Below are positions 1-5,776 of a stretch of DNA of 5,911 bases, in pieces. The first letter of the stretch is position 1; every line of letters begins with the position of its first letter. Under the pieces are notes generated by a model that was not told the origin of the DNA, did no database searches, and was given only the letters and a program-made list of their open reading frames with translations. The position numbers and the translations under genes were made by a program. This stretch comes from JAJNPS01 sp046589965. GTDB taxonomy: Bacteria > Pseudomonadota > Alphaproteobacteria > Rhodobacterales > Rhodobacteraceae. The stretch covers positions 1 to 5,911 of the forward strand of contig JBKJVF010000025.1 in the NCBI GenBank assembly GCA_046589965.1. The letters run 5' to 3'.

Positions 1-1
1 G

Positions 2-259
2 CTGGCGGGTGACGATTGCGCGGTGCCGATGACCAAATGGCAACCGCGTGAGGCGGTGGTGAAACTCGCCGCCGACAATGGCTGGAGCCTGCGCCGGATC
101 CGGATCGACGACGGCTGCTACGAGGTGATCGGCCGTGACGCCGAAGGCCGCGCAATCGAGGTGAAGCTCGACCCTGCCACCCTCGCCGTCGTCGAGATGG
201 AGTTCGAGGACGATCACAAGGACGGCGAAGAACGTGGCCACGACGGCCATGACGATTGA
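2..259 (+). CDS. Small secreted PepSY-domain protein (5' end outside window)
   Basis: The reading frame is open to the left edge, so the start and probably a signal peptide lie outside the window. A GTG at 23 and an ATG at 29 are in frame, but neither has a convincing ribosome binding site, and family members I recall have a signal peptide just before the D-D-C-x-V-P-M segment seen at 11-31. The visible 85 residues form one PepSY domain (PepSY_2 type): W-Q-P-R-E-A-V, a helix, then D-G-C-Y-E, G-R-D-A-E-G-R-A-I-E-V-K and D-P-A-T-L. Two cysteines (codons 17-19 and 116-118) could form a disulfide. The tail is rich in Asp, Glu and His (H-D-G-H-D-D), as expected for metal binding. It is first in a plus-strand run that includes a PepSY-TM flavocytochrome, so a periplasmic role beside that enzyme is likely. 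The exact role (regulator, metal binder or electron-transfer partner) is unknown. Confidence 0.85.
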   Translation: MAGDDCAVPMTKWQPREAVVKLAADNGWSLRRIRIDDGCYEVIGRDAEGRAIEVKLDPATLAVVEMEFEDDHKDGEERGHDGHDD

Positions 260-301
260 CCGGGACGTCGGCGCGGTCGCGCGGTCCGGACCCCAGACAT
301 T

Positions 302-308
302 GAGGAGA
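302..308 (+). promoter_or_regulatory. Ribosome binding site for the Asp-rich protein
   Basis: GAGGAGA lies about 7 bases before the ATG at 315. This sets the start at 315 rather than the in-frame ATG at 234, which overlaps the end of the PepSY gene. Starting at 315 also places a signal peptide at the N-terminus. Confidence 0.75.
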
Positions 309-314
309 ACCAGA

Positions 315-677
315 ATGAAACGTGCCTTTGCCCTCTTGCTGATGACGAGCGCGCTTGGTGCAGGCTCGGCCACCATTGCCGCCGGTCAGGGCATGTCGCT
401 GATGCCCAATGTGGGCCTGATGTCCCCCGCTGCGCCGGGTGCGACACCCACCCTGATCGACGACAGGGGAGAGCGCGACGGCGGCTGGTTCTGGTCGCTG
501 GAGGACGATGACGACGACGATGACGATTGCGAGGGGGATGACGACGACGGTGACTGCGCTGCCGGGGTCATTGGCAACGCGGCGAAGGCGGGTAACGCCG
601 CAAAGGCGGGCACGGTGGCGCCGCCGAAGAACGGGCTTTTCACCGACGGCACCGCGCCGACCATAACGTCGAACTGA
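315..677 (+). CDS. Secreted Asp-rich small protein, unknown function
   Basis: 120 residues. Residues 1-25 are a Sec-type signal peptide (M-K-R, hydrophobic core, small residues around A22-A23-G24). The mature part has a hydrophobic stretch (M-S-L-M-P-N-V-G-L-M), then D-D-R-G-E and G-G-W-F-W, then a strongly acidic tract at 63-80 holding eight consecutive Asp and a second run of four. Two cysteines (C72, C81) flank the second run. Next come two tandem copies of N-A-A-K-A-G (88-99), a Pro-rich link and a C-terminus N-G-L-F-T-D-G-T-A-P. I know no catalytic domain like this. It resembles small proteins I recall beside PepSY/ApbE genes in Rhodobacterales, but I cannot confirm that here. The acid tract suggests divalent or ferric metal binding in the periplasm; this is inference. 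It lies 55 bases after the PepSY gene and 25 before the DUF2271 gene, in the same direction, so it is probably co-transcribed. Confidence 0.8.
   Translation: MKRAFALLLMTSALGAGSATIAAGQGMSLMPNVGLMSPAAPGATPTLIDDRGERDGGWFWSLEDDDDDDDDCEGDDDDGDCAAGVIGNAAKAGNAAKAGTVAPPKNGLFTDGTAPTITSN
576..611 (+). repeat. Two tandem 18-bp units coding N-A-A-K-A-G
   Basis: The units 576-593 and 594-611 differ at three positions, all third codon positions and all synonymous. The DNA has diverged while the peptide repeat has been kept. It lies within the Asp-rich protein gene, after the acidic tract. Confidence 0.75.
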
Positions 678-690
678 TCCCCTGAAAACC

Positions 691-694
691 GGAG
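691..694 (+). promoter_or_regulatory. Ribosome binding site (GGAG) for the DUF2271 gene
   Basis: GGAG is 8 bases before the ATG at 703. The in-frame GTG at 694 overlaps this site and has no site of its own, so ATG 703 is the better start. Confidence 0.65.
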
Positions 695-702
695 TGCAGA
701 CC

Positions 703-1173
703 ATGAAATCCCTGCTTGCAGCCCTCGCCTTAACCACCGCCCTGATCGCCCCCGGCCTTGCCCTGGCGCGCCCGGTCACCATGACCGTCAACATGGGACA
801 GTATGGCGGGCCGGGGGCTTATCTTGCCATCTACGTCACCGATGCGTCGGGTGCCTATGCGGGCAGCCTCTGGATGGCAGGCGGAAAGTCGAAATATTAC
901 AAGCACCTGACTGACTGGGCGCAATTCACCGGGGGGGATCTTGGGCAAATCGACGGGATCACTGGGGCCAGCGTCGGTTCGGGGCGAAACCTTGAGCTGA
1001 CCATGGATCTGGCCGACTCCCTGTTCGATGCAGGCTACACCCTGCACATCGACGCGGCGGCCGAAGATATGCGCGATAGCCCGAACGAAGTCGCCGTACC
1101 TCTGACCGCTGCAGGGTCCGGCATACCCGTGCCGGGCCGTCGCTACATCGCCGATTTCACCTACGGCCTTTGA
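703..1173 (+). CDS. Periplasmic DUF2271 protein, predicted FMN carrier modified by ApbE
   Basis: 156 residues. Residues 1-22 are a Sec-type signal peptide (M-K-S, Leu/Ala core, A-L-A before R23) without a twin-arginine motif, so export to the periplasm is predicted. The mature domain matches the DUF2271 style: a beta-rich start, Y-L-A-I-Y-V-T-D near 40-47, S-L-W-M-A-G near 55-60, K-Y-Y-K-H-L-T-D-W near 64-72, and a C-terminal R-Y-I-A-D-F. At 84-90 it has D-G-I-T-G-A-S, matching the ApbE modification consensus D-x-x-[ST]-G-A-[ST]. By analogy with NqrC and FMN-bind proteins, FMN would be attached to Ser90 through phosphoester linkage. DUF2271 genes are known to occur with apbE and PepSY-TM genes in flavin-based electron-transfer clusters, as here. 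The likely role is a periplasmic electron carrier receiving electrons from the flavocytochrome encoded 12 bases downstream. The final electron acceptor cannot be told from the sequence. Confidence 0.85.
   Translation: MKSLLAALALTTALIAPGLALARPVTMTVNMGQYGGPGAYLAIYVTDASGAYAGSLWMAGGKSKYYKHLTDWAQFTGGDLGQIDGITGASVGSGRNLELTMDLADSLFDAGYTLHIDAAAEDMRDSPNEVAVPLTAAGSGIPVPGRRYIADFTYGL
952..972 (+). other. Predicted FMN attachment motif (D-G-I-T-G-A-S)
   Basis: This stretch codes for residues 84-90 of the DUF2271 protein. The Ser90 codon (AGC, 970-972) is the predicted acceptor of FMN. The match to the ApbE target consensus is seen directly; modification is inferred from the transferase gene in the same operon. 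Confidence 0.75.
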
Positions 1174-1185
1174 TCGGACCCCCCA

Positions 1186-3384
1186 ATGCTTCGCCAATTT
1201 CACCGCTGGCCCGGCCTGTTGGCTGCGGTCTTGATCCTTGCGCTTGCCCTTAGCGGGGCGGCCCTGTCCCTGTTTCCCGCGATGGAGCGGCTGGCCGCTC
1301 CGGGCGCAGTCAGCGGGCAGACGGTGAGCGATCTGGCGGCAAAGGTCCTGGTGGCGCATCCGGGGGTGGAACAGATCCGCCGCGCGCCTTCGGGCAAGAT
1401 CACCGCCTACTGGTTTGATGTGGGCGTGGCCGGGGCTGCGGTGGTGGACCCCGCCACGGGGCAGGACGTTGCCAGCGCCGATCAGGGCGCGGTGCAGCGC
1501 TGGTTGACGGATTTTCACAGGTCATTGCTGCTAGGCGACCTCGGGCGTTACGCCACGGCGGTGGCGGCGCTGGCGCTGCTGATGCTCGCGCTGTCCGGGG
1601 CCATGCTCGTGGCGCGGCGGCAAGGCGGTTGGCGGCGCTGGTTTGCAGCGATTAAAGGGCCATGGGCCGGGCGCTGGCATGCGGAACTGGCGCGGGTGGC
1701 CGTGGTCGGGCTTGGCCTGTCGGCGCTGACCGCACTGTGGATGACGGCGGCGACCTTCGATCTTTTGCCGGTGGATGAGGCGAACCCGGCCATGCCTGCG
1801 ACGGTCAGTGGCCAGACCGGGCTTTCGCCTGCCGCAATGGCTGCGCTGCGGGACACAACGGTGGCCGACCTGCGCGATCTGACCTTTCCCTATGCCGGTG
1901 ACGCGACGGATGTCTTCACGCTGACCACAAGCGCGGGGACCGGCTATGTCGATCAGGGCACCGGTGAGATGCTGGTCTGGCAGGCTCCGGGTCCGTGGAC
2001 GGTAGTGGGCGAGTGGATCTATCTGCTGCACACCGGCGATGGTGCGGCGCTTTGGGGGCTGATCCTTGGCCTTGCGGCGCTGACGGTGCCTGTGCTGACG
2101 GTGACAGGATCCCTAATCTGGTGGCGGGGCCGCCAAGGCCGCCCGCGTCTGCGTGGGATGGTGTCGGCCGCATCGGCAGAGACTGTGATCCTGGTCGGCA
2201 GCGAGGGCGGCAGCACCTGGGGCTTTGCGGCAGCCCTGGCCCGCGGGTTGCAGGGGGGCGTGCATCTGGCCGCGCTCTCCTCCTTCGCGCCCTTAGCGTA
2301 TAAGCACGCGAAGCGGATTGTCGTGATGACGGCAACCTGGGGCGACGGCGATGCGCCAAGCTCGGCCAAGGGCGCGTTGGAGCGGGTGGCAAAGGCCGCG
2401 CCTCTGGCCGGGGTGCCGCTGGTGGTTCTGGGCTTTGGCGACCGCAGCTTTCCCGCCTTCTGCGCCTATGCCGAGGCGGTCGAGGCAGCCGCGCGGACCG
2501 CAGGTTGGACCACGCCGTTGCCGCTGGACCGGATCGACCGGCAATCGCCGCAAGCTTTTGCCCGCTGGTCGCGCGGCTTTGGCGACCTGATCGGCCTGCC
2601 GCTGGACATCACGCACCAACCGATGCCCCCGCAAAGCACTGACCTGCGCCTGCTGTCGCGCAGGGATTATGGCGAAAACGTTCAGGCCCCGACGGTGATC
2701 CTGCGCTTTTCACTGCCAAAAACGGGCCTTTGGCAGCGACTACTCGGACGTGGCCTTGGGCGATTCCGCGCAGGAGATCTGCTTGGCATCGTGCCAAAGG
2801 GCGACACGGTGGCCCGGCTCTACTCGCTCGCCTCAGGCCAAGCGGACGGGTTTGTCGAGATCGTCGTGCGCAAGCATCCGGGCGGCTTGTGTTCGGGGCA
2901 GCTTCTGGCCTTGCAGCCGGGCGATGTGGTGCAAGGGTTCCTGCGCCTAAATCCGGGCTTTCAGCCGGACCGCACGCAGGCGCCGCTGATCCTGATCGGG
3001 GCGGGCACGGGGATCGGGCCCCTTGCCGGGTTCCTGCGCGCCAACCGGGGCCACAGGCCGATGCATCTGTGGTTCGGCGCGCGCCATCCGCAGGCGGATT
3101 ACCTTTATGCCGAAGACCTGACCGAATGGCAGCGCGACGGGCGTCTGACCGGGCTGCACACCGCCTTTTCCCGCACCGGGCGGCGGCACTATGTGCAGGA
3201 CGCGCTCTGCGAGGATGCCGAGGCGATCCGCCGCCTGATGGCCCAAGGCGCGCGTGTCATGGTCTGCGGCGGCCGTGAGATGGCACAGGGCGTGCGCGAT
3301 GCGATGACCGAAATTCTGCACCCGGTCGGTCTGTCGCCTGCAATGCTGAAGGCAGGGGGGCGTTATGCCGAAGACACTTACTGA
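1186..3384 (+). CDS. PepSY-TM / flavodoxin-like / NADPH-flavin reductase fusion (membrane flavocytochrome)
   Basis: 732 residues in three parts. Residues 1-315 are a PepSY-associated membrane domain with four helices (about 9-30, 122-143, 168-190, 287-312) and two periplasmic loops, the first with PepSY character. H6, H111, H165 and H282 lie near helix ends, two per membrane side, as expected of bis-histidine heme ligands. Residues 332-470 are flavodoxin-like (V-G-S-E-G-G-S-T-W-G phosphate loop, T-W-G-D-G-D-A at 384-390, L-G-F-G-D-R-S-F at 415-422). Residues 485-732 are an FNR/CPR-type reductase: R-L-Y-S at 544-547 for FAD, G-L-C-S-G at 567-571, G-A-G-T-G-I-G-P at 605-612 for nucleotide, V-C-G-G at 693-696, and a C-terminal Tyr where relatives have an aromatic that shields FAD. 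S662, R663, R667 and Y669 match the 2'-phosphate binding set of cytochrome P450 reductase, suggesting NADPH. It should carry electrons from cytosolic NADPH across the membrane. ATG 1186 is 12 bases after the previous stop with only a weak binding site, so translational coupling is likely. Confidence 0.9.
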   Translation: MLRQFHRWPGLLAAVLILALALSGAALSLFPAMERLAAPGAVSGQTVSDLAAKVLVAHPGVEQIRRAPSGKITAYWFDVGVAGAAVVDPATGQDVASADQGAVQRWLTDFHRSLLLGDLGRYATAVAALALLMLALSGAMLVARRQGGWRRWFAAIKGPWAGRWHAELARVAVVGLGLSALTALWMTAATFDLLPVDEANPAMPATVSGQTGLSPAAMAALRDTTVADLRDLTFPYAGDATDVFTLTTSAGTGYVDQGTGEMLVWQAPGPWTVVGEWIYLLHTGDGAALWGLILGLAALTVPVLTVTGSLIWWRGRQGRPRLRGMVSAASAETVILVGSEGGSTWGFAAALARGLQGGVHLAALSSFAPLAYKHAKRIVVMTATWGDGDAPSSAKGALERVAKAAPLAGVPLVVLGFGDRSFPAFCAYAEAVEAAARTAGWTTPLPLDRIDRQSPQAFARWSRGFGDLIGLPLDITHQPMPPQSTDLRLLSRRDYGENVQAPTVILRFSLPKTGLWQRLLGRGLGRFRAGDLLGIVPKGDTVARLYSLASGQADGFVEIVVRKHPGGLCSGQLLALQPGDVVQGFLRLNPGFQPDRTQAPLILIGAGTGIGPLAGFLRANRGHRPMHLWFGARHPQADYLYAEDLTEWQRDGRLTGLHTAFSRTGRRHYVQDALCEDAEAIRRLMAQGARVMVCGGREMAQGVRDAMTEILHPVGLSPAMLKAGGRYAEDTY

Positions 3385-4309
3385 CACTGCGTTCGTGCTG
3401 GATGGCCCGACGATGGGCACCCGCTGGTCGGTGCTGATTGACGATCCGGGCGGTGATGCCAGCCTGCAGGCCCGGTGTCAGGTGGTGGTGGACGAGGTGG
3501 ACGCCCAAATGTCCACCTGGAAACCGGCCAGCGATCTGATGCGCCTGAATACCGCCCCGCTGGGCACTTGGGTGCCTATGCCCGACCGACTTTTGACCGT
3601 GCTGGAGGCCGGACTCGCGATCAGCCGCCAGACCAGTGGCGCGTTCGAGATGAACATCGGCGACGCCGTCTGCGCTTGGGGTTTCGGCCCTGATCCGATC
3701 GCCCTTGACGCAATCCGCACCGCCAGTGCGGCGCGGCGTGTTCCGGCAACCCAGGCGCTGAAGCTTGACATGGTCAACAAGCGCGCCCGCAAATCGGCCC
3801 CGCTGTCGTTGGACCTGTCGGGCATTGCCAAGGGCTACGGCGTTGATTGCCTTTCTGAAATCGCTATCGATCTGGGCGTCACCCACGCCCTTTGCGCCAT
3901 CGATGGTGAAGTGCGTGCCCTTGGCACACGGCGGAACGGGCAGCCTTGGGCGGTGGGCCTTGACACTCCGGAGGACAGGCCAAGGGGCGGTCACTCTGTG
4001 CTGGCACTGGAAGACGCGGCCGTTGCCACTTCGGGCGACTATCGCCACTTTGTAACCGTTGGCACCGCGCGCCTGTCCCACACGATGGACCCGCGGCGCG
4101 GTGCGCCACTGGTCGCAGCACCGGCCTCGGTCACGGTGCTGTCGCAGTCTTGCATGCTGGCCGATGCATTGGCGACGGCGTTGATGGTGATGGGTGAAAA
4201 GTCTGGGGCAGAGTTTGCAAGGCAGCAAGCGATCAGCGCGCTGTTCCTGCTCCGCTCTTCAGAGGGTGTGACTGGCATCGGCACTGGGGCCTTTGCTTCT
4301 ACTTTTTGA
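3365..4309 (+). CDS. apbE: FAD:protein FMN transferase (ApbE family), without export signal
   Basis: 314 residues, a normal size for the catalytic domain. It transfers FMN from FAD to a Thr or Ser of a target protein, with Mg2+. Visible family motifs are G-P-T-M-G-T-R-W (14-21), S-G-A-F-E-M-N-I-G-D (91-100), L-D-L-S-G-I-A-K-G-Y (149-158), I-D-G-E-V-R-A-L-G (179-187), A-T-S-G-D-Y-R (221-227), H-T-M-D-P-R-R-G-A-P (239-248) and A-D-A-L-A-T-A (266-272) for metal and nucleotide binding. The start codon overlaps the end of the flavocytochrome gene by 20 bases and follows a G-rich stretch (3355-3360), so the two are co-translated. Most bacterial ApbE proteins are exported lipoproteins or have a Sec/Tat signal; this one starts directly with the catalytic fold, and an in-frame TGA at 3347-3349 with no start codon between rules out a longer N-terminus. 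The likely target is the DUF2271 protein in the same operon. The symbol follows the family name. Confidence 0.93.
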   Translation: MPKTLTDTAFVLDGPTMGTRWSVLIDDPGGDASLQARCQVVVDEVDAQMSTWKPASDLMRLNTAPLGTWVPMPDRLLTVLEAGLAISRQTSGAFEMNIGDAVCAWGFGPDPIALDAIRTASAARRVPATQALKLDMVNKRARKSAPLSLDLSGIAKGYGVDCLSEIAIDLGVTHALCAIDGEVRALGTRRNGQPWAVGLDTPEDRPRGGHSVLALEDAAVATSGDYRHFVTVGTARLSHTMDPRRGAPLVAAPASVTVLSQSCMLADALATALMVMGEKSGAEFARQQAISALFLLRSSEGVTGIGTGAFASTF

Positions 4310-4333
4310 GGATAAATGAGCACATAGACGCTT

Positions 4334-5676
4334 GCTTTGGATCACTTCTGCATGTGGCAAGCCTTTTCAAACGGATGGCCTTTCACGGCGTGAAGATAGT
4401 TACCAAATCTGAAGGCGAGATCAACGAGATGCATATCGGCCTCGGCGGCAGGATGTCGGCTCTGTTTCTCAAGCATTTAAGACAGAAGACACACCGTGGC
4501 CTGGAGGGTCGCGTCAGGGCGGGCAAAGCGGCGGGCGGCTTGAGCTACGGCTATCGGGTTGTGCGCGCACTCTTGCCTGATGGCGCTATCTCGCGCGGGG
4601 ACCGTTGAATCGATCCTGACGAAGCATCTGTCATCACCAAAATCTTTCTCGACTTCGCCTCGGGCAAGAGCGCGCGGACCATTGCCATCGAACTGAACCG
4701 CGATGGGGTGCCCCCTCCCCGTGCTGCCAAAGGCAACGCGAAGCGAGCCTGGTCATTCTCGACGATCTCGGGCAACCGGAAGCGCGGCACCGGCATCCTG
4801 AACAACGAACTCTATGTCGGCAAGCTGGTTTGGAACCGCCAGCATTTCGTCAAGGATCCGTCGACGGGAAAGCGCCAGGCCCGGCTTAACTCGCCGGAGT
4901 CATGGATCATCGAAGACGTCAAGCAGTTGCGGATCATTGACGACGAGCTGTGGCAGCGTGTGAAGAGACTGCAGGGCGCGATCCGGGATGACATTCTCCA
5001 TGCTCGCACACAAAACAGCCGTGCGCCGGATGTCCAGACAGCCCGGAGGGCCCGCTACCTGCTGTCCGGGCTACTGGTCTGCGGCTGCTGCGGATCGGGA
5101 TACTCGATGATCAGTGACAGCCGCTACGGTTGCTCGGAACAAGGGCACCTGCAGCAATCGCAAGAGTATCCTCAGGAGCGAAGTAGAGGATCGCCTGCTT
5201 GCCGGGCTAAAAGAGAAGCTGATGGCGCCGGCGCCGCTCGCCGAGTTCATCGCGGAATTTCAGCGGGAGATGAGGACGGAACGCCAAGAGGCGATGGCAG
5301 CCCGTGACGGGCTCGAGCGCAAACTGGCGAAGGTGTGCAAGGAAATCGCGAACATGATCTTGGCAATCCGGGAAGGCATGTTCCATCCGAGCATGAATGC
5401 GCAGATGGACGTACTTGAATCCGAACGTGCCGAGCTGGAAGCGCGACTGTCCGATGCCCCCGCGCTTGACCCGTCGCCTTTCACCCCGGTCTCGCCGACA
5501 TCTATCGCCGCAAAGTCGCGAATCTGGCATCAGCCCTGGACCAGGACAACAGACGGGCCGACGCGGCCGAGCTGCTGCGCGGCCTGATCGAGAAGATCGT
5601 CCTTCACCCCAGTGAGGAGGGGCATGACATTGAACTCTATGGCGAACTTGGCGCGATCCCGTCGCTCTGCGAGTAG
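4334..5676 (+). pseudogene. Degraded serine site-specific recombinase (large serine recombinase family)
   Basis: Three reading-frame pieces join into one protein. Piece one (about 4351-5136) starts at H-V-A-S-L-F-K-R-M and continues through G-V-K-I-V-T, S-A-L-F-L-K and K-T-H-R-G-L-E-G-R-V at the end of the resolvase domain, then the recombinase domain (A-I-E-L-N-R-D-G-V, G-T-G-I-L-N-N-E-L-Y-V-G, V-W-N-R) and the zinc ribbon (C-G-C-C, Y-G-C-S). It is broken by TGA at 4606-4608, probably from an original CGA Arg codon. Piece two (from about 5135) continues A-R-N-K-G-T-C-S-N-R and a coiled-coil region. Piece three (from about 5482) gives H-P-G-L-A-D-I-Y-R-R-K-V and ends at TAG 5674-5676. About the first 90-100 residues, including the catalytic serine, are missing. 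A scrap reading A-L-D in another frame at 4334-4342 may be the remnant of the conserved A-L-D-R-L-S-R-D segment. The gene cannot make active enzyme. It was probably left by a mobile element inserted after apbE; no element ends were recognised. Confidence 0.88.
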
Positions 5677-5692
5677 GACGGTGCAAATGCCA

Positions 5693-5717
5693 ACGCCCGC
5701 AGGGCTGCTGCGGGCGT
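5693..5717 (-). terminator. Strong hairpin, probable terminator of the tRNA-fMet transcript
   Basis: A perfect 10-bp inverted repeat (ACGCCCGCAG / CTGCGGGCGT) encloses a 5-base loop. On the minus strand it is followed by a weakly T-rich stretch (TTGGCATTT); on the plus strand nothing T-rich follows. It lies just downstream of the encoded CCA end of the tRNA fragment, where a tRNA terminator would sit. It could also stop plus-strand transcription from the recombinase remnant. The lack of a clear T run lowers certainty. Confidence 0.55.
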
Positions 5718-5731
5718 GAGGCAAGTGACGA

Positions 5732-5776
5732 TGGTTGCGGGGACAGGATTTGAACCTGTGACCTTCAGGTTATGAG
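5732..5776 (-). tRNA. 3' half of initiator tRNA-Met (CAT) gene, truncated; probable attachment site
   Basis: Read on the minus strand, this is the 3' part of a typical alphaproteobacterial initiator tRNA. It has the anticodon loop CTCATAA (anticodon complement at 5772-5774), the CCTG anticodon-stem strand, the variable region, a 5-bp T stem (ACAGG/CCTGT) with loop TTCAAAT, the acceptor strand CCCCGC, then A and the encoded ACCA. From 5777 rightward the sequence no longer matches: the expected stem partner CAGG is replaced by GGGC, and no D arm can be folded. The break at the anticodon loop is where tyrosine-integrase elements commonly recombine in tRNA genes. The fragment is best read as one att end of an integrated element. 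It cannot be a working tRNA as it stands. Confidence 0.8.

Noticed and set aside
234..314. Longer start for the Asp-rich protein at ATG 234
   Set aside because: It would overlap the PepSY gene, has no good binding site and would bury the signal peptide 27 residues in. ATG 315 has GAGGAGA at proper spacing.
931..937. Seven-G homopolymer in the DUF2271 gene as a phase-variation site
   Set aside because: The frame is intact on both sides, and runs of this length are common in high-GC genomes without regulatory meaning.
730..1518. Long minus-strand open frame opposite the DUF2271 and flavocytochrome genes
   Set aside because: Composition is Arg/Gly/His-rich with no recognisable domain. It is a typical shadow of high-GC coding sequence on the other strand.
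3350..3384. Programmed +1 frameshift at the G run, which would fuse the flavocytochrome to ApbE
   Set aside because: A +1 slip near 3355-3360 would join the frames and fit a leaderless ApbE, but the upstream protein already ends with the proper CPR-like C-terminus and ATG 3365 has a usable G-rich site. A simple overlap explains the arrangement.
3257..4228. Minus-strand open frame of 323 codons opposite apbE
   Set aside because: The plus strand holds a clear ApbE protein with all family motifs. The antisense product is low-complexity and unrecognised.
4306..4608. A separate 100-residue protein after apbE
   Set aside because: It would start at a TTG inside the apbE stop region, and its sequence is recombinase that continues past the TGA in the same frame. 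It is part of the pseudogene.
5114..5587. A separate 157-residue coiled-coil protein
   Set aside because: It begins inside the recombinase zinc ribbon in a shifted frame and matches the normal continuation of that protein. It is a pseudogene segment.
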